In this document: in pieces, positions 23,762 through 36,640 of the stretch
How positions within the stretch are numbered: position 1 is the stretch's first letter
Layout of the letters: the number at the start of each line of letters is the position of its first letter
Source: Cavia porcellus
Taxonomy: Eukaryota > Chordata > Mammalia > Rodentia > Caviidae
NCBI RefSeq assembly: GCF_034190915.1
Contig: NW_026947501.1
Coordinates: forward strand, 5,518,001 to 5,582,000
Length of the DNA: 64,000 nt
Direction: 5' to 3'
Translations under genes and position numbers: made by a program
Notes under the pieces: generated by a model
Told to the model about the DNA's origin: nothing
The model's database searches: none
What the model saw: the letters and a program-made list of their open reading frames with translations, nothing else

Positions 23762-26700
23762 ATAGGCAGTGAGTGGCAATGTAGGTTGGAGAAAGGCACC
23801 ACGAGGTGGTCAGCATGAGGAGGTCAGGAAACATGCAGTGGCAAAGTAGGATAGTTTTCTGAAAAACATCACGGGGTGGTGCCCATTGTAAGGCTTTCTA
23901 ACAGGCCATTCACTAGTAGGAGTGAGAAAAACATCACGGGGTGGTGTCAATCGGAGGGCCTGAATCAAGTTAGACAGTGAGTGGCAATGTAGGATGCAGA
24001 AAAGCACCACGGGTTGGTGAGCATGGGGAGGTCAGGAAACATACAATGGCAATGTAGGATAGGTTTCTGAAAAACATCGCGGGGTTGTGCGCATTGTATG
24101 GGTTTGTAGCAGTCCATGCACTAGTAGGAGTGACAAAATCATTACGGGGTGGTGTGAATCGGAGGGCCTGAATCAGGATAGGCAGTGAGTGGCAATGTAG
24201 GATGGAGAAAAACACCACGGGGTGGTCAGGATGGGGAGGTCAGGAAACATGCAGTGGCAATGAAGGATAGGTTTCTTAAAAACATTGCAGGGTGGTGCTC
24301 ATTGTAAGGGTTTCTAAAAGGCCTTTCACTAGTAGGAGTGAGAGAACCATCACGAGGTGGTGTGAATCGCAGGGCCTGAATCATTATACGCCGTGAGTGG
24401 CAATGTAGGATGGAGAAAAGCACCCACGGGGTGGTCAGGATTGGGAGGTCAGGAAACATTCAGTGGCAATGTAGGATAGGTTTCTGAAAAACATCGCGGC
24501 GTAGTGCGCATGGTAATGGTTTCTAACAGGCCATTTACTAGTAGGAGAGAGAAATACATCATGGTGTGGTGTGAATTGGAGGGCCTGAATTAAGTTAGCC
24601 AGTGAATGGCAATGTAGGATGGAGAAAAGCACCACGGGTTGGTGAGCATGCGGAGGTCAGGAAACATGCATTGGCAATGTAAGATAGGTTTCTGAAAAAC
24701 GTCGCTGGGTTGTGCGCAAAGTAAGAGGTTCGAACAGGCCATTCACTAGTAGGAGTGAGAAAACATCACGGTGTGGTGTGAATCGGAGGGCCTGAATTAG
24801 TTAGCTAGTGAGTGGCAATGTGGGATGGAGAAAAGCACCACAGGATGGTCAGCATGGGGAGGTCAGGAAACATGCAGTGGCAATGTAGGATACTTTTTTG
24901 AAAAACATCAGCGGGTGATGCACATTTTAAGGGTTTCAAAAAGGCCATTAACTATTAGGAGTGAGAAAAACATAACGGAGTGGTGTGAATCGGAGGGCCT
25001 GAATAAGGATAGGCAGTGAGTGGCAATGTAGAATGGAGAAAAGCACCACGGGGTGGTCAGCATGGGGAGGTCAGGAACCATGCAGTGTCAATGTGGGATA
25101 GGTTTCTGAAAAAAAAAAAGCGGGATGTTGCGCATTGTAAGGTTTTCTAACAGGCCATTCACTAGTAGGATTCGGAAAACATCACGGGGTGGTGTGAATC
25201 GGAGGGCCTGATTTAGGATAGGCAGTGAGTGGCAATGTAAAATGGAGAAAAGCACCACGGGGTGGTCATCATGGGGAGGACAGGAAACATGCAATGGAAA
25301 TGTAGGATAGTTTTCTGAAAGACATCATGGGGTGGTGCGCATTGTAAGGGTTTCTAACAGGCCTTTCACTAGTAGGATGAAGAAAAACATCACGGGGTGG
25401 TGTGAATCAGATGTTCTGAATTAGTATAGGCAGTGAGTGGCAATGTACGATGGAGAAAAGCACCATGGGGTGGTCAGCATGGGGAGGTCAGGAAACATGC
25501 ATTGGCAATGTAGGATAGGTTTTTGAAAAACATCGCGGGGTGGTGTGCATTGTAAGGCTTTCTAACAGGCCATTCACTAGTAGGATGAGAAAAACATCAT
25601 GTCGTGGTGTGAATCGGTGGGCCTGACTTAGGATAGGCAGTGAGTGGCAAAACAAAATGGAGAAAAGCTCCACGGTGTGGTCAGCATGGGGAGGTCAGGA
25701 AACATGCAGTGGCAATGTAGGAAATGTTTCTGAAAAACATCGCGTGGTGGTGCGCATTGTAAGTGTTTGTAGCAGTCCATTCACTAGTAGGAGTGAGAAA
25801 ATCATCACATGGGGGTGTGAATGGGAGGGCCTGAACTAGGATAGGCAGTGAGTGGCAATGAAGAATGGAGAAAAGCACTATGGGGTGGTCAACATGGGGA
25901 GGTCAGGAAAAATGCAATGGCAATGTAGGATAGGTTTCTGAAAAACATCGCGGGGTGTTGCGCATTGTAAGGGTTTCTAACAAGCCATTCACAAGTAGGA
26001 CTGAAAAAAACATCACGGGTTGGTGTGAATCTGAGGGCCTAAATTAGGTTAGGCAGTGAGTGGTAATGTAGGATGGAGAAAATCACCAAAGGGGTGTCAG
26101 CATGGGGAGGTCAGAAAACATGCTGTGGCAATGAAGGATATGTTTCTGAATAAAAAAGCGGGGTGTTGCGCATTGTAAATGGTTTTAACAGGCCATTCAC
26201 TAGTAGGAGTGAAAAAACATCATGGGGTGGTGTGATTCGGAGGGCCTCAATTACGATAGGCAGTGAGTGGCAATGTAGGAAGGAGAGAAGCATCACAGGG
26301 TGGTCAGCTTGTGGAGGTCAGGAAACATGCAGTGGCAATGTAGGATAGTTTTCTGAAAAACATCACGGGGTGGTGCACATTGTAAAGGTTTCTAACAGGC
26401 CATTCAGTAGTGGGATTGAGAAAAACTTCACGGGGTGGTTTGAGTCAGATGTTCTGAATTTGGATATACAGTGAGTGGCAATGTAGGATGGAGAAAAGGA
26501 CCACGGGGTGGTCAGCATGGGAAGGTCGGGAAACATGCATTGGCAATGTAGGATACGTTTCTGAAAAACATCGCTGGTGGTGCGCATTGTAAAGTCTTTC
26601 TAACAGGCCATTCACTAGTGGGAGTGAGAAAAACATCACGGGGTGGTGTGAATCGGAGGGCATGAATTAGGACAGGCAGTGAGTGGCAATGTAGGATGGA

Positions 26701-29169
26701 GAAAAGCACCACGGTGTGGTCAGCATGGGGAGGTCAGGAAACATGCAGTGGGAATGTAGGATAGTTTTCTGAAAAACATCACGCGGTGGTGCTCATTGTA
26801 AGGGTTTCTAAGAGGCCATTCACTAGTAGCAGTGAGAAAAACATAACGGGGTGGTGTGTATCGGAGCGCCTGAATAAGAATAGGCAGTGAGTGGCAATGT
26901 AGGATGTAGAAAAGCACCACGGTGTGGTCAGCGTGGGGAGGTCAGGAAACATGGAGTGGCAATATAGGATAGGTTTCTGAAAAAAAAAAAAGCGGGTTGG
27001 TGCGCATTGTAAGGTTTTCTAACAGGCCATTCACTAGTAGGAGTCAGAAAAACATCACGGGTTGGTGTGAATCGGAGGGCCTGATTTAGCATAGCCAGTG
27101 AGAGGCAATGTAAAATGGAGAAAAGCAACACGGGGTGGTCTTCATGGGGAGGACAGGAAACATGCCGTGGCAATGTCGGATAGTTTTCTGAAAAACATCA
27201 CGGGTTGGTGCGTATTGTAAGGGTTTCTAACAGGCCATTCACTAGTAGGAGTCAGAAAAACATCACGGGGTGGTGTGAATCAGATGTTCTGAATTAGTAT
27301 AGGCAGTGAGTGGCAATGTAGGATGGAGAAAAGCACCACGGGTTGGTCAGCATGGGGAGGTCAGGAAACATGCATTGGCAATGTAGGATAGGTTTCTGAA
27401 AAACATCGCGGGGTGGTGTGCATTGTAAGGCTTTCTAACAGGCCATTCACTAGGAAGTTGAGAAAAACATCACGTTGTGGTGTGAATCGGTGGGCCTCAA
27501 TTAGGATAGGCAGTGAGTGGCAACATAAAATGGAGAAAAGCACCACGGTGTGGTCAGCATTGGGAGGTCAGGAAACATGCAGTGGCAATGTAGGAAAGGT
27601 TTCTGAAAAACATCACCTGGTGATGCGCATTGTAAGTGTTTATAGCAGGCCGTTCAGTAATAGGAGTCAGAAAATCATCACGTGGTGGTGTGAATGGGAG
27701 GGCCTGAATTAGGATTGGCAGTGAGGGGCAATGAAGAATGGAGAAAAGCACCATGGTGTGGTCAACATGGGGAGGTCAGGAAACATGCAATGGCAATATA
27801 GGAAAGGTTTCTGAAAAACATCGTGGGGTGGTGCCCATTGTAATTGTTTCTAACAAGCCATTCACAATTAGGATTGAAAAAAACATCAAGGGGTGGTGTG
27901 AATCGGAGGGCCTGAATTAGGATAGGCAGTGAGTGGCAATGTAGGAAGGAGAAAAGCACCACAGGGTGGTCAGCTTGTGGAGGTCAGGAAACATGCAGTG
28001 GCAATGTAGGATAGTTTTCTGAAAAACATCACGGGGTGGTGCACATTTTAAAGGTTTCTAACAGGCCATTCAGTAGTGGGATTGAGAAAAACTTCACGGG
28101 GAGGTTTGAATCAGATGTTCTGAATTTGGATATACAGTGAGTGGCAATGTAGGATGGAGAAAAGGACCACGGGGTGGTCAGCATGGGAAGGTCGGGAAAC
28201 ATGCATTGGCAATGTAGGATAGGTTTCTGAAAAACATCGCTGGTGGTTCGCATTGTAAAGGCTTTCTAACAGGCCATTCACTAGTGGAGTGAGAAAAACA
28301 TCACGGGGTGGTGTGAATCGGAGGGCATGAATTAGGACAGGCAGTGAGTGGCAATGTAGGATGGAGAAAAGCACCACGGGGTGGTCACCATGGGGTGGTC
28401 AGGAAACATGCAGTGGGAATGTAGGATACTTTTCTGAAAAACATCACGCGGTGGTGCGCATTGTAAGGGTTTCTAAGAGGCCATTCACTAGTAGCAGTGA
28501 GAAAAACATAACGGGGTGGTGTGTATCGGCGCGCCGGAATAAGAATAGGCAGTGAGTGGCAATGTAGGATGTAGAAAAGCACCACGGTGTGGTCAGCATG
28601 GGGAGGTCAGGAAACATGGAGTTGCAATATAGGATAGGTTTCTGGAAAAAAAAGCGGGTTGGTGAGCATTGTAAGGGTTTCTAACAGGCTATTCACTAGC
28701 AAGAGTGAGAAAAACGTCACAGGGTGGTGGGAATCGGTGGGCCTGAGTTATGATAGCCAGTGAGTGGCAATGTAGGTTGGAGAAAAGCACCACGGGGTGG
28801 TCAGCATGGGGAGGTCAGAAAACATGCAGTGGCAATGTGGGATAGGTTTCTGAAAAAAAAATGCAGGGTGGTGCTCATTGTAAGGGTTTCTAACAGGCTA
28901 TTCACTAGTAGGAGTCAGAAAAACATCACGGGTTGTTGTGAATCGGAGGGCCTGATTTAGCATAGCCAGTGAGAGGCAATGTAAAATGGAGAAAAGCAAC
29001 ATGGTGTGGTCATCATGGGGAGGACAGGAAACATGCCGTGGCAATGTAGGATAGTTTTCTGAAAAACATCACGGGGTGGTGCGTATTGTAAGGGTTTCTA
29101 ACAGGCCATTCACTAGTAGGAGTCAGAAAAACATCACGGGGTGGTGTGAATCAGATGTTCTGAATTAGT
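23762..29169 (+). repeat. 26-monomer block, copy 2
   Basis: A tandem copy of 18,355-23,761. Differences seen by eye are few: GGGAGATC to GGGAGGTC and a one-base length change near 20,077 and 25,486, CATCACGTGG to CATCGCGTGG near 20,332 and 25,739, AGGAGG to AGGAAG near 22,047 and 27,454, and GTGTGTATT to GTGCGTATT near 23,672 and 29,080. The list is not exhaustive. Confidence 0.86.
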
Positions 29170-32100
29170 ATAGGCAGTGAGTGGCAATGTAGGATGGAGA
29201 AAAGCACCACGGGTTGGTCAGCATGGGGAGGTCAGGAAACATGCATTGGCAATGTAGGATAGGTTTCTGAAAAACATCGCGGGGTGGTGTGCATTGTAAG
29301 GCTTTCTAACAGGCCATTCACTAGTAGGTTGAGAAAAACATCACGTGGTGGTGTGAATCGGTGGGCCTCAATTAGGATAGGCAGTGAGTGGCAACATAAA
29401 ATGGAGAAAAGCACCACGGTGTGGTCAGCATGGGGAGGTCAGGAAACATGCAGTGGCAATGTAGGAAAGGTTTCTGAAAAACATCACCTGGTGGTGCGCA
29501 TTGTAAGTGTTTATAGCAGGCCGTTCACTAGTAGGAGTGAGAAAATCATCACGTGGTGGTGTGAATGGGAGGGCCTGAATTAGGATAGGCAGTGAGTGGC
29601 AATGAAGAATGGATAAAAGTACCATGGGGTGGTCAACATGGGGAGGTCAGGAAACATGCAATGGCAATATAGGATAGGTTTCTGAAAAACGTCGTGGGGT
29701 GGTGCCCATTGTAATTGTTTCTAACAAGCCATTCACAATTAGGATTGAAAAAAACATCACGGGTTGGTGTGAATCGGAGGGCCTGAATTAGGTTAGGCAG
29801 TGAGTGGCAATGTAGGATGGAGAAAATCACCACAGGGGAGTCAGCATGGGGAGGTCAGAAAACATGCTGTGGCAATGAAGGATATGTTTCTGAAAAAAAA
29901 AAGCGGGGTGTTGCACATTGTAAGTGTTTTTAACAGGTCATTCTCTAGTAGGAGTGAAAAAACATCACGGGGTGGTGTGAATCAGAGGGCCTGAATTACG
30001 ATAGGCAGTGAGTGGCAATGTAGGAAGGAGAAAAGCATCACAGGGTGGTCAGCTTGTGGAGGTCAGGAAACATGCAGTGGCAATGTAGGATAGTTTTCTG
30101 AAAAACATTACGGGGTGGTGCACATTGTAAAGGTTTCTAACAGGCCATTCAGTAGTGGGATTGAGAAAAACTTCACGGGGTGGTTTGAGTCAGATGTTCT
30201 AAATTTGGATTTACAGTGAGTGGCAATGTAGGATGGAGAAAAGGACCACGGGGTGGTCAGCATGGGAAGGTCGGGAAACATGCATTGGCAATGTAGGATA
30301 GGTTTCTGAAAAACATCGCTGGTAGTGTGCATTGTAAAGGCTTTCTAACAGGCCATTCACTAGTGGGAGTGAGAAAAACATCACGGGGTGTTGTGAATCG
30401 GAGGGCATGAATTAGGACAGGCAGTGAGTGGCAATGTAGGATGGAGAAAAGCTCCACGGGGTGGTCAGCATGGGGAGGTCAGGAAACATGCAGTGGGAAT
30501 GTAGGATAGTTTTCTGAAAAACATCACGCGGTGGTGCTCATTGTAAGGGTTTCTAAGAGGCCATTCACTAGTAGCAGTGAGAAAAACATAACGGGGTGGT
30601 GTGTATCGGAGCGCCTGAATAAGCATAGGCAGTGAGTGGCAATGTAGGATGTAGAAAAGCACCACGGTGTGGTCAATATGGGGATGTCAGGACACAGGGA
30701 GTGGCAATATAGGATAGGTTTCTGGAAAAAAAAAGCGGGTTGGGGCGCATTGTAAGGGTTTCTAACAGGCTATTCACTAGTAGGAGTGAGAAAAACATCA
30801 CGGGGTGGTGTGAATCTGAGGGCCTGAATTATGATAGGCAGTGAGTGGCAATGTAGGATGGAGAAAAGCACCACGGGGTGGTCAGCATGGGGAGGTCAGA
30901 AAACATGCAGTGGCAATGTGGGATAGGTTTCTGAAAAAAAATATGGGGTCGTGCGCATTGTAAGGTTTCCTAACAGGCCATTCACTAGTAGGAGTCAGAA
31001 AAACATCACGGGGTGGTGTGAATCTAGGGCCTATATTATGGTAAGCAGTGAGTGGCAATGCAGGATGGAGAAAAGCAACCACGGGGTGGTCAGCATGGGG
31101 AGGTCAGGAAACATGCAGTGGCAATTTAGGATAGGTTTCTGAAAAAAAACTTCGGGGTGGTGCGCATTTTAAGGTTTTGTAACAGGCCATTAACTAGTAG
31201 GAGTGAGAAAAACATCATGGTGTGGTGTGAATCGGAGGGCCTGATTTAGGATAGGCAGTGAGTGGCAATGTAGGTTGGAGAAAGGCACCACGAGGTGGTC
31301 AGCATGAGGAGGTCAGGAAACATGCAGTGGCAAAGTAGGATAGTTTTCTGAAAAACATCACGGGGTGGTGCCCATTGTAAGGCTTTCTAACAGGCCATTC
31401 ACTAGTAGGAGTGAGAAAAACATCACGGGGTGGTGTCAATCGGAGGGCCTGAATCAAGTTAGACAGTGAGTGGCAATGTAGGATGCAGAAAAGCACCACG
31501 GGTTGGTGAGCATGGGGAGGTCAGGAAACATACAATGGCAATGTAGGATAGGTTTCTGAAAAACATCGCGGGGTTGTGCGCATTGTATGGGTTTGTAGCA
31601 GTCCATGCACTAGTAGGAGTGACAAAATCATTACGGGGTGGTGTGAATCGGAGGGCCTGAATCAGGATAGGCAGTGAGTGGCAATGTAGGATGGAGAAAA
31701 ACACCACGGGGTGGTCAGGATGGGGAGGTCAGGAAACATGCAGTGGCAATGAAGGATAGGTTTCTTAAAAACATTGCAGGGTGGTGCTCATTGTAAGGGT
31801 TTCTAAAAGGCCTTTCACTAGTAGGAGTGAGAGAACCATCACGAGGTGGTGTGAATCGCAGGGCCTGAATCATTATACGCCGTGAGTGGCAATGTAGGAT
31901 GGAGAAAAGCACCCACGGGGTGGTCAGGATTGGGAGGTCAGGAAACATTCAGTGGCAATGTAGGATAGGTTTCTGAAAAACATCGCGGCGTAGTGCGCAT
32001 GGTAATGGTTTCTAACAGGCCATTTACTAGTAGGAGAGAGAAATACATCATGGTGTGGTGTGAATTGGAGGGCCTGAATTAAGTTAGCCAGTGAATGGCA

Positions 32101-35100
32101 ATGTAGGATGGAGAAAAGCACCACGGGTTGGTGAGCATGCGGAGGTCAGGAAACATGCATTGGCAATGTAAGATAGGTTTCTGAAAAACGTCGCTGGGTT
32201 GTGCGCAAAGTAAGAGGTTCGAACAGGCCATTCACTAGTAGGAGTGAGAAAACATCACGGTGTGGTGTGAATCGGAGGGCCTGAATTAGTTAGCTAGTGA
32301 GTGGCAATGTGGGATGGAGAAAAGCACCACAGGATGGTCAGCATGGGGAGGTCAGGAAACATGCAGTGGCAATGTAGGATACTTTTTTGAAAAACATCAG
32401 CGGGTGATGCACATTTTAAGGGTTTCAAAAAGGCCATTAACTATTAGGAGTGAGAAAAACATAACGGAGTGGTGTGAATCGGAGGGCCTGAATAAGGATA
32501 GGCAGTGAGTGGCAATGTAGAATGGAGAAAAGCACCACGGGGTGGTCAGCATGGGGAGGTCAGGAACCATGCAGTGTCAATGTGGGATAGGTTTCTGAAA
32601 AAAAAAAAGCGGGATGTTGCGCATTGTAAGGTTTTCTAACAGGCCATTCACTAGTAGGATTCGGAAAACATCACGGGGTGGTGTGAATCGGAGGGCCTGA
32701 TTTAGGATAGGCAGTGAGTGGCAATGTAAAATGGAGAAAAGCACCACGGGGTGGTCATCATGGGGAGGACAGGAAACATGCAATGGAAATGTAGGATAGT
32801 TTTCTGAAAGACATCATGGGGTGGTGCGCATTGTAAGGGTTTCTAACAGGCCTTTCACTAGTAGGATGAAGAAAAACATCACGGGGTGGTGTGAATCAGA
32901 TGTTCTGAATTAGTATAGGCAGTGAGTGGCAATGTACGATGGAGAAAAGCACCATGGGGTGGTCAGCATGGGGAGATCAGGAAACATGCATTGGCAATGT
33001 AGGATAGGTTTTTGAAAAACATCGCGGGGTGGTGTGCATTGTAAGGCTTTCTAACAGGCCATTCACTAGTAGGATGAGAAAAACATCATGTCGTGGTGTG
33101 AATCGGTGGGCCTGACTTAGGATAGGCAGTGAGTGGCAAAACAAAATGGAGAAAAGCTCCACGGTGTGGTCAGCATGGGGAGGTCAGGAAACATGCAGTG
33201 GCAATGTAGGAAATGTTTCTGAAACACATCGCGTGGTGGTGCGCATTGTAAGTGTTTGTAGCAGTCCATTCACTAGTAGGAGTGAGAAAATCATCACAGG
33301 GGGGTGTGAATGGGAGAGCCTGAACTAGGATAGGCAGTGAGTGGCAATGAAGAATGGAGAAAAGCACTATGGGGTGGTCAACATGGGGAGGTCAGGAAAA
33401 ATGCAATGGCAATGTAGGATAGGTTTCTGAAAAACATCGCGGGGTGTTGCGCATTGTAAGGGTTTCTAACAAGCCATTCACAAGTAGGACTGAAAAAAAC
33501 ATCACGGGTTGGTGTGAATCGGAGGGCCTAAATTAGGTTAGGCAGTGAGTGGTAATGTAGGATGGAGAAAATCACCAAAGGGGGGTCAGCATGGGGAGGT
33601 CAGAAAACATGCTGTGGCAATGAAGGATATGTTTCTGAATAAAAAAGCGGGGTGTTGCGCATTGTAAATGGTTTTAACAGGCCATTCACTAGTAGGAGTG
33701 AAAAAACATCACGGGGTGGTGTGATTCGGAGGGCCTCAATTACGATAGGCAGTGAGTGGCAATGTAGGAAGGAGAGAAGCATCACAGGGTGGTCAGCTTG
33801 TGGAGGTCAGGAAACATGCAGTGGCAATGTAGGATAGTTTTCTGAAAAACATCACGGGGTGGTGCACATTGTAAAGGTTTCTAACAGGCCATTCAGTAGT
33901 GGGATTGAGAAAAACTTCACGGGGTGGTTTGAGTCAGATGTTCTGAATTTGGATATACAGTGAGTGGCAATGTAGGATGGAGAAAAGGACCACGGGGTGG
34001 TCAGCATGGGAAGGTCGGGAAACATGCATTGGCAATGTAGGATACGTTTCTGAAAAACATCGCTGGTGGTGCGCATTGTAAAGTCTTTCTAACAGGCCAT
34101 TCACTAGTGGGAGTGAGAAAAACATCACGGGGTGGTGTGAATCGGAGGGCATGAATTAGGACAGGCAGTGAGTGGCAATGTAGGATGGAGAAAAGCACCA
34201 CGGTGTGGTCAGCATGGGGAGGTCAGGAAACATGCAGTGGGAATGTAGGATAGTTTTCTGAAAAACATCACGCGGTGGTGCTCATTGTAAGGGTTTCTAA
34301 GAGGCCATTCACTAGTAGCAGTGAGAAAAACATAACGGGGTGGTGTGTATCGGAGCGCCTGAATAAGAATAGGCAGTGAGTGGCAATGTAGGATGTAGAA
34401 AAGCACCACGGTGTGGTCAGCGTGGGGAGGTCAGGAAACATGGAGTGGCAATATAGGATAGGTTTCTGAAAAAAAAAAAGCGGGTTGGTGCGCATTGTAA
34501 GGTTTTCTAACAGGCCATTCACTAGTAGGAGTCAGAAAAACATCACGGGTTGGTGTGAATCGGAGGGCCTGATTTAGCATAGCCAGTGAGAGGCAATGTA
34601 AAATGGAGAAAAGCAACACGGGGTGGTCTTCATGGGGAGGACAGGAAACATGCCGTGGCAATGTCGGATAGTTTTCTGAAAAACATCACGGGTTGGTGCG
34701 TATTGTAAGGGTTTCTAACAGGCCATTCACTAGTAGGAGTCAGAAAAACATCACGGGGTGGTGTGAATCAGATGTTCTGAATTAGTATAGGCAGTGAGTG
34801 GCAATGTAGGATGGAGAAAAGCACCACGGGTTGGTCAGCATGGGGAGGTCAGGAAACATGCATTGGCAATGTAGGATAGGTTTCTGAAAAACATCGCGGG
34901 GTGGTGTGCATTGTAAGGCTTTCTAACAGGCCATTCACTAGGAGGTTGAGAAAAACATCACGTGGTGGTGTGAATCGGTGGGCCTCAATTAGGATAGGCA
35001 GTGAGTGGCAACATAAAATGGAGAAAAGCACCACGGTGTGGTCAGCATTGGGAGGTCAGGAAACATGCAGTGGCAATGTAGGAAAGGTTTCTGAAAAACA

Positions 35101-36640
35101 TCACCTGGTGATGCGCATTGTAAGTGTTTATAGCAGGCCGTTCAGTAATAGGAGTCAGAAAATCATCACGTGGTGGTGTGAATGGGAGGGCCTGAATTAG
35201 GATTGGCAGTGAGTGGCAATGAAGAATGGAGAAAAGCACCATGGTGTGGTCAACATGGGGAGGTCAGGAAACATGCAATGGCAATATAGGAAAGGTTTCT
35301 GAAAAACATCGTGGGGTGGTGCCCATTGTAATTGTTTCTAACAAGCCATTCACAATTAGGATTGAAAAAAACATCAAGGGGTGGTGTGAATCGGAGGGCC
35401 TGAATTAGGATAGGCAGTGAGTGGCAATGTAGGAAGGAGAAAAGCACCACAGGGTGGTCAGCTTGTGGAGGTCAGGAAACATGCAGTGGCAATGTAGGAT
35501 AGTTTTCTGAAAAACATCACGGGGTGGTGCACATTTTAAAGGTTTCTAACAGGCCATTCAGTAGTGGGATTGAGAAAAACTTCACGGGGAGGTTTGAATC
35601 AGATGTTCTGAATTTGGATATACAGTGAGTGGCAATGTAGGATGGAGAAAAGGACCACGGGGTGGTCAGCATGGGAAGGTCGGGAAACATGCATTGGCAA
35701 TGTAGGATAGGTTTCTGAAAAACATCGCTGGTGGTTCGCATTGTAAAGGCTTTCTAACAGGCCATTCACTAGTGGAGTGAGAAAAACATCACGGGGTGGT
35801 GTGAATCGGAGGGCATGAATTAGGACAGGCAGTGAGTGGCAATGTAGGATGGAGAAAAGCACCACGGGGTGGTCACCATGGGGTGGTCAGGAAACATGCA
35901 GTGGGAATGTAGGATACTTTTCTGAAAAACATCACGCGGTGGTGCGCATTGTAAGGGTTTCTAAGAGGCCATTCACTAGTAGCAGTGAGAAAAACATAAC
36001 GGGGTGGTGTGTATCGGCGCGCCGGAATAAGAATAGGCAGTGAGTGGCAATGTAGGATGTAGAAAAGCACCACGGTGTGGTCAGCATGGGGAGGTCAGGA
36101 AACATGGAGTTGCAATATAGGATAGGTTTCTGGAAAAAAAAGCGGGTTGGTGAGCATTGTAAGGGTTTCTAACAGGCTATTCACTAGCAAGAGTGAGAAA
36201 AACGTCACAGGGTGGTGGGAATCGGTGGGCCTGAGTTATGATAGCCAGTGAGTGGCAATGTAGGTTGGAGAAAAGCACCACGGGGTGGTCAGCATGGGGA
36301 GGTCAGAAAACATGCAGTGGCAATGTGGGATAGGTTTCTGAAAAAAAAATGCAGGGTGGTGCTCATTGTAAGGGTTTCTAACAGGCTATTCACTAGTAGG
36401 AGTCAGAAAAACATCACGGGTTGTTGTGAATCGGAGGGCCTGATTTAGCATAGCCAGTGAGAGGCAATGTAAAATGGAGAAAAGCAACATGGTGTGGTCA
36501 TCATGGGGAGGACAGGAAACATGCCGTGGCAATGTAGGATAGTTTTCTGAAAAACATCACGGGGTGGTGCGTATTGTAAGGGTTTCTAACAGGCCATTCA
36601 CTAGTAGGAGTCAGAAAAAAATCACGGGGTGGTGTGAATC
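28759..36640 (+). repeat. 62-monomer higher-order repeat, copy 2, truncated
   Basis: It matches 15,863-23,744. The match stops at about 36,641, where this copy has CGGAGGGCCTGATTTAG and copy 1 has CAGATGTTCTGAATTAG. Few differences were seen, for example CATCCCGGGGTG near 17,486 against CATCACGGGGTG near 30,382. Only one of the two inner 26-monomer blocks is present in this copy. Confidence 0.84.
31251..36640 (+). repeat. 26-monomer block, copy 3
   Basis: It lies at an offset of 12,896 bp from copy 1 and about 7,489 bp (36 monomers) from copy 2. It is essentially full length, ending about 18 bp before the expected end. Unlike copies 1 and 2 it is followed by different monomers (from 36,641). 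Its last 1.85 kb was then amplified as the first part of the 28-monomer repeat. Confidence 0.84.

Larger units (their letters stand above)
15863..28758 (+). repeat. 62-monomer higher-order repeat, copy 1 (12,896 bp)
   Basis: 15,863-23,744 recurs at 28,759-36,640 with a constant offset of 12,896 bp, exactly 62 x 208. Shared rare variants include GTGTGAATCTAGGGCCTATA (about 18,121 and 31,017), GGATGTCAGGACACAGGG (about 17,787 and 30,683) and AGAGAACCATCACGAGG. The repeated unit contains the 26-monomer block twice. Its first 650 bp also match 8,987-9,64x (offset 6,876 bp), linking it to region 1. Confidence 0.85.
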